64,000 bases of DNA, from the NCBI GenBank assembly GCA_963664845.1, contig OY761615.1, forward strand, positions 4,340,001 to 4,404,000, read 5' to 3'. The DNA comes from CAIYTF01 sp963664845 (GTDB lineage: Bacteria > Bacteroidota > Ignavibacteria > Ignavibacteriales > Ignavibacteriaceae). Under the pieces are notes generated by a model. That model was given only the letters and a program-made list of their open reading frames with translations, searched no databases and was not told where the DNA came from. Below, one piece after another: positions 18,839-28,561 of the stretch; position 1 is the stretch's first letter, and each line of letters starts with the position of its first letter. Position numbers and translations under genes: made by a program.

Positions 18839-19180
18839 ATGAAGATAAAAGTAATTGAACGCTACGAAGCTGTTATCCTTGAGTTAAAGGGAAATGTTAT
18901 GGGTGGCCCCGAAGCTCAGGAATTCAGTGACTCGCTGAAAAAATTAATACAAGAAGGTAAAACAAATATTGTTGTTGATCTCGCTGACGTAAAATTTATG
19001 AACAGTTCCGGACTCGGAATGCTAATAAGCGGGTTAACAACGGTTAAAAACGGAAACGGTCATCTGAAACTGGCAAACGTGACAGAGAAGATCCATAGTT
19101 TGCTGATGATCACCAAGCTTATAACCATCTTTGAGACATTTGATTCGCTTGACGACGCAGTGAAAAGTTTCACCGCATAG
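18839..19180 (+). CDS. STAS-domain anti-sigma factor antagonist-like protein
   Basis: A 113-residue single STAS domain (SpoIIAA/RsbV type). The phospho-acceptor site is MNSSGLGMLIS, with Ser in the family position, preceded by the strand IVVDLADVKF. Such proteins release a sigma factor or other partner when not phosphorylated. No partner RsbW-type kinase or sigma factor is next to it. GGAG precedes the ATG by 8 bases. A terminator at 19202 separates it from purA. Confidence 0.85.
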   Translation: MKIKVIERYEAVILELKGNVMGGPEAQEFSDSLKKLIQEGKTNIVVDLADVKFMNSSGLGMLISGLTTVKNGNGHLKLANVTEKIHSLLMITKLITIFETFDSLDDAVKSFTA

Positions 19181-19201
19181 ATTCAGGTTTTTAAATTTCA
19201 T

Positions 19202-19227
19202 TCCGGCGTAACTGCCGGATTTTTTTT
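19202..19227 (+). terminator. Terminator between the STAS gene and purA
   Basis: TCCGGC (19202-19207) and GCCGGA (19214-19219) form a tight stem followed by eight T. It lies 29 bp before the purA start, so purA either has its own very short leader or depends on read-through. Confidence 0.85.
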
Positions 19228-19255
19228 GTCCGCTTAGCACAACGGAGATAAGTTT

Positions 19256-20527
19256 ATGAAAGCATCAGTAATTGTTGGCAGCCAATGGGGTGATGAGGGA
19301 AAAGGCAAAGTAGTCGATTTCCTGACTACCCAATTTGATATTGTTGCCAGGTATCAGGGAGGCGCCAATGCAGGGCACACCGTTGAGTTCGAAGACAAGA
19401 AATTTGTTCTGCATCTTATTCCGTCAGGCATACTTCGTGATGAAGCATTATGTGTTATTGGAAATGGGGTAGTATTGGACCCTGCTGCGTTGATTCAGGA
19501 AATAAAATTTCTTGAAAATAGCGGTATAACGGTTTCAGGCAGATTATTTATCAGCTCCAATGCGCACATGATCATGCCGTGGCACAAACTGCTGGATTCA
19601 ATACAGGAAAGTGGTAAACTTAAAATTGGCTCAACAGGCAGGGGAATTGGTCCGTGTTATACAGACAAGGCATCCCGGCGCGGTATACGTGTGATGGATC
19701 TTCTTGACAGTTCCACTCTCCAGGCCAAAGTGCAATTCAATATTGAAGAAAAAAAGCAGCAATTGGGCGGAAATACCGGTCTGCAGGAACTGGTGCCGGA
19801 AAAAATTGTTGAAGAATATTTGGCGTTCGGCCAAATTATGAAGAACTATGTTTGTGATACGGCTGAATTGCTTAACCATTCGATGAAAAAGCGGAAACGC
19901 ATTCTTCTTGAGGGCGCTCAGGGGGCGGCTTTGGATGTTGATTTTGGAACCTACCCCTTCGTAACTTCCTCCAACACAATTTCAGGCGGTGCGTGCAACG
20001 GTTCGGGTATTCCCCCGGTAAAAATTGGAGCAGTCATCGGGATCATAAAAGCGTATACAACCAGGGTTGGCGAAGGACCTTTCCCTACAGAACTGCACGG
20101 AGAGACAGGCGAATTGCTGCGAAAGGCGGGCTTTGAATTTGGCGCTACCACCGGGAGACCACGGCGATGCGGCTGGTTTGATGCAAATCTGGTGCGGTAT
20201 TCGGCAATGATTAATGGTATTACTACAGCCGCACTCACCAAACTTGATGTGCTGAGCGTTTTTGAAGAAATTCCAATTTGTATTGCTTATAAATTGTATG
20301 GGAAGAGGATCACAGGGTTTCCAACAGGGCTGAACGACCTGGCAGCATTGAAACCAGTTTATAAAATATTTCCGGGATGGAAAGGGCAGGACATCACCAG
20401 ATGCACCACCTATGAAGAGCTGCCGGAGAATGCCCGTACATATATTCACGCCCTCGAAAAATACGGTAAGATCAAATTTTCCATTATTTCCGTGGGACCT
20501 AAAAGAGAACAAACCATAATCCGGTAA
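19256..20527 (+). CDS. purA: Adenylosuccinate synthetase
   Basis: A 423-residue GTP-dependent enzyme joining IMP and aspartate, the first committed step to AMP. Signatures are GSQWGDEGKGKVVD at the N-terminus (P-loop and catalytic Asp), GANAGHTVEF (catalytic His), STGRGIGPCYTDKASR, LEGAQGAALDVDFGTYPFVTSS and TGRPRRCGWFD. Length fits the family. RBS GGAGATAAG precedes the ATG. The histidine kinase gene follows after 3 bp and is presumably co-transcribed. Confidence 0.96.
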   Translation: MKASVIVGSQWGDEGKGKVVDFLTTQFDIVARYQGGANAGHTVEFEDKKFVLHLIPSGILRDEALCVIGNGVVLDPAALIQEIKFLENSGITVSGRLFISSNAHMIMPWHKLLDSIQESGKLKIGSTGRGIGPCYTDKASRRGIRVMDLLDSSTLQAKVQFNIEEKKQQLGGNTGLQELVPEKIVEEYLAFGQIMKNYVCDTAELLNHSMKKRKRILLEGAQGAALDVDFGTYPFVTSSNTISGGACNGSGIPPVKIGAVIGIIKAYTTRVGEGPFPTELHGETGELLRKAGFEFGATTGRPRRCGWFDANLVRYSAMINGITTAALTKLDVLSVFEEIPICIAYKLYGKRITGFPTGLNDLAALKPVYKIFPGWKGQDITRCTTYEELPENARTYIHALEKYGKIKFSIISVGPKREQTIIR

Positions 20528-20530
20528 TTT

Positions 20531-21754
20531 ATGAATCTTAAAGGCGGACCCGCTTCCGTTCAGATCAAAGTTAGTCTTCTGATCCTCGCCATTTTTTTTG
20601 GCGCGGGCACTCTCTGGTATACACACCTCCTCATTGAACGCCTTGAAAAAAAGGAAAAACAAATAGTGCAACTGTTTGCTGACGGCTTGCAATATGTTGC
20701 CAACGCCAACAGCGAAATGACCGATATTACCTTTTTGTTCGAGAACATAATTCGTCCTATCGATTTTCCGATGATCCTTACTGACCGGGATGATAATCTT
20801 GCCGTATACGATCAGACCTCTATCAGAAACATTGAGTTCGATCAGAAAAAAAACAAAGAGGAACTTAAGAAGTTTTTCGAAACCACCCTTCAGGAAATGG
20901 ACAGTTTTCATAAACCCATTGAGGTGAAATTCGTTAACGGGCAAGACACCATTGTTATTCAAAAAATTCATTATGGTGAATCGAGACTGATTAAGCAGTT
21001 ACGCTATTACCCCTATCTGCAACTGGTCCTCGCATTCTTTTTTCTCGTTATCGGTTATGTCAGCTTTAGTCAGATCAAGCGAAGCGAGCAAAGCAATATA
21101 TGGGTCGGCATGGCAAAGGAGACGGCACATCAATTCGGGACGCCCATTTCGAGTCTCATGGGCTGGCTGGAACTATTGAAAAATAACTATGCAGACCCAG
21201 ACAAAGTGCAGGACATTGCCGAAGAAGTTACTGACGATGTTGAACGGCTTAATAAAATCACTAACCGGTTTTCGAAAATCGGGTCCAAGCCGGAACTAAA
21301 AGAGAAAAATGTGACTGAAGTGATTCAGAAAGTGGTTGATTATTTCCAACGCCGCATCCCGCAAACAGGAAAACGTGTCTCGCTGACAGTAACAGGGAGT
21401 CCGGAAGCAAATTGCATGTTGTCGGCAGAACTGTTCGAATGGGTAATTGAGAATCTCATTAAGAATGCATTGGATGCGATTGAACAGCGCGACGGGAAAA
21501 TTGAATTCATCATTATGAACAACAAAAACAAAGTTGAAATTGATGTTACCGATGATGGCAAGGGCATTGATATTAAAAAACGCAAAGATGTTTTTCGTCC
21601 GGGATATTCTACAAAACGCAGAGGCTGGGGACTCGGTTTAAGTCTCTCCAAACGAATTGTTGAGGATTATCACGCAGGCAAAATATTTGTTAAATCATCG
21701 GCTCTGGGGACAGGAACCACATTTAAAATCATTCTGCCAAAAACCAAAAAATAG
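20531..21754 (+). CDS. Membrane sensor histidine kinase
   Basis: A 407-residue kinase with an N-terminal transmembrane helix (~residues 12-32), an extracytoplasmic sensor segment of ~120 residues and a second helix (~155-175). The dimerisation/phospho-acceptor helix carries AKETAHQFGTPISSLMGW (His of the H box), followed by a HATPase_c domain with ENLIKNALDAI (N box), DVTDDGKGID (G1) and STKRRGWGLGLSLSKRIVE (G2). The start lies 3 bp after purA. No response regulator is adjacent; it may be an orphan whose partner is elsewhere. The signal is unknown. Confidence 0.88.
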   Translation: MNLKGGPASVQIKVSLLILAIFFGAGTLWYTHLLIERLEKKEKQIVQLFADGLQYVANANSEMTDITFLFENIIRPIDFPMILTDRDDNLAVYDQTSIRNIEFDQKKNKEELKKFFETTLQEMDSFHKPIEVKFVNGQDTIVIQKIHYGESRLIKQLRYYPYLQLVLAFFFLVIGYVSFSQIKRSEQSNIWVGMAKETAHQFGTPISSLMGWLELLKNNYADPDKVQDIAEEVTDDVERLNKITNRFSKIGSKPELKEKNVTEVIQKVVDYFQRRIPQTGKRVSLTVTGSPEANCMLSAELFEWVIENLIKNALDAIEQRDGKIEFIIMNNKNKVEIDVTDDGKGIDIKKRKDVFRPGYSTKRRGWGLGLSLSKRIVEDYHAGKIFVKSSALGTGTTFKIILPKTKK

Positions 21755-21926
21755 TTTCAACATCCACTTGTTGGTGGCAATATAATCAGAGAAATGAATT
21801 AGTCTCGTTTTCCTGCCGGCAAAAGACTATTTTTGTAGCAGACAATAAAGAAAATCTGGAGCGAAAGTACGTTGCAGATTCCTAAAAATAACGTTAGTGC
21901 CAAAATTTTTTATAAAGGAAATTGGT

Positions 21927-23072
21927 ATGAAAATAAAAACCCTTCTCGTTCTGTTATCTTTTTTCATGCTACCCGTTTTGAATGGCTGCTGGGTGGCTCA
22001 GGAAAGTGATTATAACCAAAGAAGCACTCCAACAACCAGAACCGTTTATGATGAATATAACGCAGATGATCTGAATTCCTATGGCCAGTGGATTATGACT
22101 CCGGAATATGGCCGTGTCTGGAGACCAAATACAAGCCAGGGCTGGCAACCTTATGCCGACGGGCACTGGGTGTATGATGGCCGTGACTGGGTTTGGTCTT
22201 CCTATGAACCGTATGGCAACATTGTCTATCACTATGGCTATTGGGAATATCTGGGAGGTCATCAGTGGGTGTGGATTCCTGCCAATACGAGGTGGTCTCC
22301 AGCCTGTGTTGATTGGGTATATTATGGCGACAGAGTTGCATGGGCTCCCCGTCCGCATCCGGGGCATTCTTTCGGCAACCCGTGGGATCGCCACGATTAT
22401 CCGGTGTGGATAGTTGTGAACAATGGTGATTTCTACAATGATCATGTTTATACACATAGAATTTCAGATGTTTCGAAAGACAAAGGAAGATTCCGTGATG
22501 ACCAGATAATCCGGAGACAACCTGACGTCAAGATTATTGAGCAGAACACGAAAACCCCCGTTACAGTTACCCGTGATATTATCCGTAACGGAAGAAACAC
22601 CGGCGGAACACAAATAAAGAAGGATCCTACCCCGGCTCCTCCTCCGGTTGTTAAAACACCGGTACGCAAGGAAGAACCTTTGCCACCAGTTAAAAATCCT
22701 GATGTAAGGACACCGGTTGAGAGAAAAGATCCTGAAACAGGAAACACCAGAACGCCTACACCTGCAGTGAAGACTCCGGCTACAACAACACCGACGGTGA
22801 GAGACCGCAAGGAAGCAACTGGTGACGTCCCTTCACCTGCAGTAAAGACACCGGTCGTTGTCAAACAACCTGCAACCGCTAAAACCGCTGCGGAGGTGAA
22901 GAAAGATACCAAAAAGGGCAAGATGACCACACCGGCAACACGAGCCGCACGTACGGAGTCTGCAGCCACAAAAACACGAAAAGCTGCCCCCGCTGTTCAG
23001 AAAACGGATCCTGCTGAAAAGGAAAAACCGGCAGCTGAAAAACAACCGGAAAAGCGTGCTGAACAAAGATAA
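21927..23072 (+). CDS. DUF6600-like lipoprotein with Pro/Thr/Lys-rich tail
   Basis: A 381-residue predicted lipoprotein; lipobox LPVLNGC. The start at 21927 (MKIKTLLVLL) follows AAAGGA at 21914-21919, and the ATG at 21897 would spoil the signal peptide. Residues ~40-150 contain tandem aromatic strands (YGQWIMTPEYGRVWRP, YADGHWVYDGRDWVW, YGYWEYLGGHQWVWIP, DWVYYGDRVAWAPRP), the hallmark of the DUF6600 family. From ~210 on it is a low-complexity tail rich in Pro, Thr, Lys and Ala. The function is not known; the tail suggests spanning or binding of the cell wall. Confidence 0.78.
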   Translation: MKIKTLLVLLSFFMLPVLNGCWVAQESDYNQRSTPTTRTVYDEYNADDLNSYGQWIMTPEYGRVWRPNTSQGWQPYADGHWVYDGRDWVWSSYEPYGNIVYHYGYWEYLGGHQWVWIPANTRWSPACVDWVYYGDRVAWAPRPHPGHSFGNPWDRHDYPVWIVVNNGDFYNDHVYTHRISDVSKDKGRFRDDQIIRRQPDVKIIEQNTKTPVTVTRDIIRNGRNTGGTQIKKDPTPAPPPVVKTPVRKEEPLPPVKNPDVRTPVERKDPETGNTRTPTPAVKTPATTTPTVRDRKEATGDVPSPAVKTPVVVKQPATAKTAAEVKKDTKKGKMTTPATRAARTESAATKTRKAAPAVQKTDPAEKEKPAAEKQPEKRAEQR

Positions 23073-23137
23073 TGTAAAGAACATTCCGCTAACTTCAGAA
23101 AAGTTTATGGTCGCTTAGACCTAACCTTTAAATCAAT

Positions 23138-23190
23138 AGGCCGAAGCGTTACGCTTTTTTGAGTAGTGCTTCGGCCTTTGTTGTTTTTGC
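23138..23190 (+). terminator. Terminator after the DUF6600-like gene
   Basis: AGGCCGAAGC (23138-23147) pairs with GCTTCGGCCT (23168-23177) around a 20-base loop, followed by a T-rich tract to about 23190. Confidence 0.75.
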
Positions 23191-23309
23191 AATATTCGTG
23201 AGGTTACTAAACAGAAAATGTATCGTCCCAATGCTCTTGTTACTGATTCTTGCGATTACTATTTTATTTGGCAAGCTATTATTTACTCATTGGATAATAA
23301 TGGATCTAT

Positions 23310-23813
23310 ATGAAAACTGATATTACTTTTAGAGCAATGACTCCCGATGACTGGAAGGAAGTGGCAGAAATCTACCGGGAAGGTATTGAAACAGGAAATG
23401 CAACATTCCAATTGGAGGTCCCCGCCTGGAGCGAATGGGATGCTGCGCATTTACCACATTGCCGCATTGTTGCCGAATGGGGCTTGCACGTTGTAGGTTG
23501 GGCGGCTTTAACTCCGGTATCAGGAAGATGTGTATATGCGGGTGTTGCAGAAGTGAGTGTCTATGTAGCCGCTCAGCATCAGGGTAAAAAGATCGGCGCC
23601 CGGCTTCTTGAACGGCTTATCAAAGCAAGCGAACAGCATAACTATTGGACTTTACAGGCTGGAATTTTCCCCGAGAATTTGGCAAGCGTTAAACTTCATG
23701 AGGCTGCCGGGTTCAGACATGTTGGCCTGAGGGAGAAAATCGGGAAAATGCGCGGGGTTTGGAGAGATACGCTGCTTCTGGAGAGAAGAAGTAAACTTGT
23801 CGGGCTGAAATAA
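23310..23813 (+). CDS. GNAT N-acetyltransferase, phosphinothricin acetyltransferase-like
   Basis: A 167-residue acetyl-CoA-dependent acetyltransferase. It matches the Pat/Bar/MddA type: RAMTPDDWKEVAEIYREGIETGNATFQ at the N-terminus (two pieces around the substrate pocket), VAEVSVYVAAQHQGKKIGARLLERLI (motif A with the Q-x-x-G-x-G/A pyrophosphate loop) and a C-terminal GLREKIGKMRGVWRD segment. Relatives acetylate phosphinothricin or methionine derivatives; the real substrate cannot be read from the sequence. Single gene. Confidence 0.85.
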   Translation: MKTDITFRAMTPDDWKEVAEIYREGIETGNATFQLEVPAWSEWDAAHLPHCRIVAEWGLHVVGWAALTPVSGRCVYAGVAEVSVYVAAQHQGKKIGARLLERLIKASEQHNYWTLQAGIFPENLASVKLHEAAGFRHVGLREKIGKMRGVWRDTLLLERRSKLVGLK

Positions 23814-24064
23814 TATTACTGTAAATAACAAGTAGGTAACACTATAAAGTGCTGGCTTCGGCTTCACTCCACCCATAAGGGCTTTACTCAACCACTGGGC
23901 TATGTCCCCATTTGATTGAATTTTGCTGAGGCGGATGATCAGTGTCGCCGACTTAATTCGGGCATTAAAACCGGTAGCGGATAACAATTGATGAATTACT
24001 ATCTTCGTTGGCTGAATTTTTAAAACAGAATAGTTTAAACATAGTTCTAAATGAAGGAGAACAG

Positions 24065-24820
24065 ATGAGCAGTAAAATAGCATTGGTGACCGGTGCCAGC
24101 CGGGGGCTCGGGAAAAATATGGCACTGCGCCTGGCAGAAAGAGGAAACGATGTGATAATCACCTATAACAGCAAAAAGGCGGAAGCCAATGCTGTCGTTG
24201 CTGAGATTGAAGCGCTGGGGCATAACGCCGCCGCGCTACAACTCAACGTAGGTGATTTGGCCTCTTTTGATGCGTTCTTAAACGATGTTTCGAATATATT
24301 GCAGGTAAAGTGGCAGACAGATAAATTCGATTTTCTTATCAATAATGCAGGGGTAGGTGCTACCATACCCATTGCTAACGTAACTGAGACAGATTTTGAT
24401 AATTTGCTCAACATTCATTTCAAGGGTGTTTATTTCCTGACACAAAAAGCCTTGCTTAAGATGAATGATGGTGGTGCAATTATTAATCTCTCCAGCGGTA
24501 CTACGCGATTCTGTATAGGCGGCTATTCGGTTTATGCCGCTATGAAAGCGGCTATTGAAACATTCACGAAATATCTTTCCAAAGAAATTGGGCACAGAGG
24601 AATAACGGCAAATGTGGTGGCTCCGGGAGCTATTGAGACCGATTTTAATGGTGCGGCAATACGGAACAATCCGCAAATGCAGAGTTTTCTTGCAGCACAA
24701 ACTCCATTGGGAAGAGTGGGCCAGGCCGGCGATATTGGCGGTGTGGTGGCATTTCTTTGTTCTGATGATGCACGTTGGATAAATGGTCAGCGAATTGAGG
24801 TATCCGGCGGAATCAACTGA
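24065..24820 (+). CDS. Short-chain dehydrogenase/reductase (SDR) family oxidoreductase
   Basis: A 251-residue classical SDR with the NAD(P)-binding TGASRGLGKNMA motif (residues ~10-20), the NNAG motif (FLINNAGVG), the catalytic Ser in INLSSGT and YxxxK in SVYAAMKAAI, and a C-terminal WINGQRIEVSGG. The start at 24065 is preceded by GAAGGAGAACAG; the upstream ATG at 24008 has no RBS. It resembles FabG-like 3-oxoacyl reductases, but isolated SDRs of this kind have many substrates. The 244-bp gap before it has no gene. Confidence 0.88.
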   Translation: MSSKIALVTGASRGLGKNMALRLAERGNDVIITYNSKKAEANAVVAEIEALGHNAAALQLNVGDLASFDAFLNDVSNILQVKWQTDKFDFLINNAGVGATIPIANVTETDFDNLLNIHFKGVYFLTQKALLKMNDGGAIINLSSGTTRFCIGGYSVYAAMKAAIETFTKYLSKEIGHRGITANVVAPGAIETDFNGAAIRNNPQMQSFLAAQTPLGRVGQAGDIGGVVAFLCSDDARWINGQRIEVSGGIN

Positions 24821-25111
24821 CCAAATGCTCTTTCATTGAGGTGGCATAAAGAACTTTCCACATGTCTTCACAATGATGTTTTCTGAGCCCTTGAAGTATT
24901 GTCTGATCATGACAGCCGTTCATTGATCAGGATTCCTTGTTAGTGCCGGTATCATTGGAATAATTACATAAACCGTTGAATAGCGCCGTTCATCATTTAA
25001 AATCGGGCCTCAGCCAACAATTGGTTATTTTTATTCACTGAATCCTGAGCTTTTCCAGGCTCATGCAAGGGTTGCCACTTTTACTGTCAAAAAATAAAAT
25101 CAGACAAAATC
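24821..25111. other. Gene-free stretch between the SDR and YCII genes
   Basis: About 290 bp with no convincing gene, RNA or strong terminator. Confidence 0.4.
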
Positions 25112-25426
25112 ATGAAAACAAAACTATATCTGGTCATTCTTACTTATGTTGTTCCTCTCGAAACCATTGATGCGCTGGCAGAAGCGCATGGTAAGTTTCT
25201 TGACAAATATTATGGACTACGAAAATTTGTTTTTTCTGGGAGACAAAACCCGCGTGTCGGAGGAGTCATTCTTTGCACAGAAGAATCAGTGGAAAGTGTT
25301 GATACCATTTTGAAGGAAGATCCGTTCAGAATAAATGGCGCAGCGGAATATAAAATTATCGAAGTTCAGCCAACCAAATATTCCAGTGCCTTCAAATCGG
25401 TTCTGGATAGTTTTGACCAGGAATAA
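25112..25426 (+). CDS. YCII-domain protein
   Basis: A 104-residue protein of the YciI-like fold (ferredoxin-like alpha/beta). It begins KLYLVILTYVVPLETIDALAEAHGKFL, with the His of the family (AEAHGKFLDKYY) and an Asp in KEDPFRINGAAEYKIIE, the DPF segment typical of YCII proteins. Related proteins include small hydrolases and dehydrochlorinases; no role is assigned here. The glycosyltransferase gene follows after about 40 bp. Confidence 0.8.
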   Translation: MKTKLYLVILTYVVPLETIDALAEAHGKFLDKYYGLRKFVFSGRQNPRVGGVILCTEESVESVDTILKEDPFRINGAAEYKIIEVQPTKYSSAFKSVLDSFDQE

Positions 25427-25467
25427 TTCATAAGCGACAAACGCAAACTGCCGGGAGTATGGGCATA

Positions 25468-27024
25468 ATGACAGAACTCAAGAAAAATCTTTCAGGCCAC
25501 AGCATGAAATCAGGGTTGATCATGCTGACGACAATATCTTTCTGCGTTTTTCTCTACCATATGCTTACCGGAATTTTTGCACCCTATGGCTATTTCATTG
25601 ATGAGTTCTATTATGTAGCCTGTTCCAAACGCCTGGCTTTTGGCTATATTGATCATCCTCCGCTATCCATCTTGTTGTTGGCAATAAATCGTTGGCTCCT
25701 TGGTGAGTCGGTAGCCGCTTTGCGTTTTCTTCCGGCACTGGCATCAGCGGGAACAGTGTTCTTTAGCGGTTTAATAGCCCGGAGACTGGGAGGCTCCAAA
25801 ACAGCAATGTATATTGCAGCACTTGCAACAGGCTTTGTTCCCATATACCTGCTCATGGGCAGTTTCTATTCAATGAATTCGTTTGAAATATGTATATGGG
25901 CCGTCATTTCGTATTATGCCATCAGGTTGGTGCAGGAAGATAACCCAAAGCACTTCATTGTAATCGGGATTTTTCTGGGGCTTGGTTTGGAAATGAAGCA
26001 CACGATGATTTTATATGCAATTGCATTAACAGCAGGGCTGCTGTTAACACCCCAAAGGCGGCTTCTGCGGAACCGGTGGTTCTGGGGCGGCATGGCAATT
26101 TGCGTTCTGCTGCTTATTCCCAATATAATATGGCAATACGTCAATGGTTTTCCGTCAGTCGAGTTTTACCGGAATGCCATGATCAACAAGAACATTCCAA
26201 CCGGACCGTTGAAAATTATTATCATGCAGTTTATCTTCACCAATCCGTTCGCGGCTCCGCTTTGGATAGCAGGTGTAGTGTTTATCTTCGTTTCAAATGA
26301 GTTGAGAGAGTTCCGTTTTTTGGGAATTACCTTCGTACTGTTGCTGGGCATAATGCTGCTGAGCCAGTCGAGCCGCCCCGACCGGATTGCTGCAATATAC
26401 AGCGTCCTGTTTGCAGCCGGTGCCGTTGCTGTCGAAAAAATAAGCATCCCGCGGATAAAACGAACCTTAACTTTTGCCGCACCAATTCTGATCTTCGGTG
26501 GCGGCTTATGGCTGCTCCCGGTGGTAACTCCGTTGCTGCCGCCGCCCATGCTGATAAAATATGTCGTCTCAACCGGACTTCCGTTGAGTGTGGAACGGGG
26601 TAAAACCACCCCTGCAGTGCAATGGCTTGCCGATAGGTTGGGGTGGCATGAGCTTGCCTCAAAAGTAGCAGGTGTCTATCATGCTCTGCCGCCGGATGAG
26701 CAGCGCAATTGCGTTATTATAAGCACAAACTATGGCGAAGCAGGCGCGCTGGAGCTTTACGGAAAAGAATTTGGGCTGCCGCCTGTTTTTGCAACTCATA
26801 ACAGTTTCCATTCCTGGGGCCCGCCTTCTGATTCGGTAAAAACATATATTGGCGTGTATGTCAATCGCGAAGATCTTGAATCAAGATTCGAGAGCGTGGA
26901 AATGCCGGCGGTTCAGACGTGTGAATATTGCACACCGCCGCAACAGCGAATCCCGATTTATGTTGCACGTGGGCCAAAATTCTCGGTGCAAAAGGAGTGG
27001 CCGGGCTTTAAGTCATTCGACTAA
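25468..27024 (+). CDS. GT39-type membrane glycosyltransferase (ArnT/PMT-like)
   Basis: About 518 residues with some 10-11 transmembrane helices, of the GT-C fold used by enzymes transferring sugars from polyprenyl phosphates. The first loop has FIDEFYYVACSKRLAFGYIDHPPL, whose Asp-Glu and HPP motifs mark ArnT/PMT_2 enzymes (shown here for identification, catalytic Asp/Glu in FIDEFYY). A soluble C-terminal domain of ~130 residues follows. GGGAG at 25453-25457 suits the ATG at 25468 better than the one at 25459. The acceptor (lipid A, protein or glycan) is unknown. Confidence 0.82.
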   Translation: MTELKKNLSGHSMKSGLIMLTTISFCVFLYHMLTGIFAPYGYFIDEFYYVACSKRLAFGYIDHPPLSILLLAINRWLLGESVAALRFLPALASAGTVFFSGLIARRLGGSKTAMYIAALATGFVPIYLLMGSFYSMNSFEICIWAVISYYAIRLVQEDNPKHFIVIGIFLGLGLEMKHTMILYAIALTAGLLLTPQRRLLRNRWFWGGMAICVLLLIPNIIWQYVNGFPSVEFYRNAMINKNIPTGPLKIIIMQFIFTNPFAAPLWIAGVVFIFVSNELREFRFLGITFVLLLGIMLLSQSSRPDRIAAIYSVLFAAGAVAVEKISIPRIKRTLTFAAPILIFGGGLWLLPVVTPLLPPPMLIKYVVSTGLPLSVERGKTTPAVQWLADRLGWHELASKVAGVYHALPPDEQRNCVIISTNYGEAGALELYGKEFGLPPVFATHNSFHSWGPPSDSVKTYIGVYVNREDLESRFESVEMPAVQTCEYCTPPQQRIPIYVARGPKFSVQKEWPGFKSFD

Positions 27025-27217
27025 GAAATTGATTCTTTGGAAAACAGGGGATGCGCTGTTATCTTGGATTTTCAGGAATTCAAATTGGAGTGTGCTATAC
27101 CTGACGGCACTGTTACAGCATAAGGTTTTGAAAACACCTTGATAACAGCAGGCACCATGCTAAAATAAAAAGGTGCATGGTGTATCCGGCAACCGAAATT
27201 AAATTAGAATGAGATTT

Positions 27218-27922
27218 ATGAAAAACACTACTGATGAAATAAGAAAACGATTTGATGCAGACGTGGAACGATTCTCAAACCTGGAAACAGGCCAAACTGC
27301 CACTATGGATGCCGCATTGGTGCTTGGCCTGATTGAGAATTGCATTTCTGCAATGCATCCGGATGCTAAGCACGTATGTGACATTGGCTGCGGTGCAGGT
27401 AATTTTACTCTGAGAATTCTCAGGCAAATACCGGATATTTCCTGCACACTTATTGACCTGAGCGGAAATATGCTGGCGAGGGCACAGGAGCGGATAGCAT
27501 CGGCAGGCGGGAAGATCGAAAAGGTTTACCAGGAAGATATCCGCAATCTTGAACTGCCGTCAAATCATTTTGATGTTATTATAGCCGCTGCAGTGCTTCA
27601 CCATCTGCGCTCACAGGAGGAATGGGGCGCAGTGCTGAAAAATATACACTCGTCCCTCGTCAAAGGCGGCACATTCTGGATTTGGGATTTAGTGGTCTAT
27701 GATGAAATGCATGTTGAGCAACTTCAGCAGGAACGTTATGCAGATTATCTGATACAACTTAAGGGGGAAGACTATCAGCGCGAGGTATTTGCCTATATCG
27801 ACAGGGAGGATACTCCGGTCAGTTCTTCCTTCATGATCATGAAAATGCTTGAGGCCGGATTTGGTGAGGTTGAGATCATTCATAAGAACAGTAAATTCTG
27901 TGCATTGTATGGCAAAAAATAA
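27218..27922 (+). CDS. Class I SAM-dependent methyltransferase
   Basis: About 234 residues with a Rossmann methyltransferase core. Motif I is VCDIGCGAGNFTLRIL (~residue 58), an acidic end of strand 2 is CTLIDLSGNML, motif III/IV FDVIIAAAVLHHL, and motif V KGGTFWIWDLV. The ATG at 27218 follows GAGATTT; a nearby ATG at 27209 is the alternative. Its substrate is not recognisable. Its end overlaps the next gene by 14 bp, so the two are translated together. Confidence 0.82.
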   Translation: MKNTTDEIRKRFDADVERFSNLETGQTATMDAALVLGLIENCISAMHPDAKHVCDIGCGAGNFTLRILRQIPDISCTLIDLSGNMLARAQERIASAGGKIEKVYQEDIRNLELPSNHFDVIIAAAVLHHLRSQEEWGAVLKNIHSSLVKGGTFWIWDLVVYDEMHVEQLQQERYADYLIQLKGEDYQREVFAYIDREDTPVSSSFMIMKMLEAGFGEVEIIHKNSKFCALYGKK

Positions 27923-28469
27923 ATCCCCGGAAATTATCTCGTATGTGGCCTTCCTGCGCGCTATAAATGTTAGCGGCTCAAAGGTTATCAAAATGACCGA
28001 TCTGAAGGAAATGTTTGAGTCGGCTGGAATGACAAAGGTGAAAACCTATATTCAAAGCGGGAATGTCCGGTTTGAATCATCAGTTCCTGACGGTCAAAAA
28101 CTAAAACGTAAATTGGAAGATCATCTGGAGTCAAAGCTGGGCTACCGGGTAACGGTAATTATCAGAACGCTCGCTGAATTGGTGGCGGCAGTGGCTTTGG
28201 ATGTTTTTAAACAATATCTCAATGATCCTGAAATAAAACTCTATGTATGTTATATGGAGGAGAAGCCAAAGGAGCCCCTGCAAATTCCCCTGGTTGCAGA
28301 AAAGGAAGGGCTCCACTTCATAAAGATGATAAATGAAGATGTATATGTCCTCAGCGGAAAAGTTGGCGATCACTATGGATTCCCGAATCCATACATCGAA
28401 AAAAAATGCAAAGTTCTCTCCACCTCAAGAAACTGGAAAACGATTTGCAAAATTGTGGGGGATAAATAA
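27909..28469 (+). CDS. DUF1697 family protein
   Basis: A 186-residue protein with the family N-terminus YVAFLRAINVSGSKVIKM, then LKEMFESAGMTKVKTYIQSGNV and, near the C-terminus, a SGKVGDHYGFPNPYIEKK segment, which together define DUF1697 (a ferredoxin-like fold of unknown function). The start at 27909 lies inside the preceding methyltransferase gene and gives MAKNKSPEIISYVAF; a longer frame from 27849 would run deep into it. The convergent nadA ends at 28562. Confidence 0.85.
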   Translation: MAKNKSPEIISYVAFLRAINVSGSKVIKMTDLKEMFESAGMTKVKTYIQSGNVRFESSVPDGQKLKRKLEDHLESKLGYRVTVIIRTLAELVAAVALDVFKQYLNDPEIKLYVCYMEEKPKEPLQIPLVAEKEGLHFIKMINEDVYVLSGKVGDHYGFPNPYIEKKCKVLSTSRNWKTICKIVGDK

Positions 28470-28561
28470 AGCGATCCGGGAAACGGTTCCACAAAGGGAT
28501 TTCCGATTCCCGGAACAAAGAGAAGGGGATAGAATCAGGGTTATAATACCCCGTATCCCGG

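Noticed and set aside
22093..22969. Long minus-strand frames across the DUF6600-like gene
   Set aside because: Shadow frames of a repetitive Pro/Thr-rich coding sequence.
23850..23925. tRNA-like sequence on the minus strand (GGGGACATAGCCCAGTGG...)
   Set aside because: The 5' half looks like an acceptor and D-arm, but no anticodon stem or T-arm can be folded.
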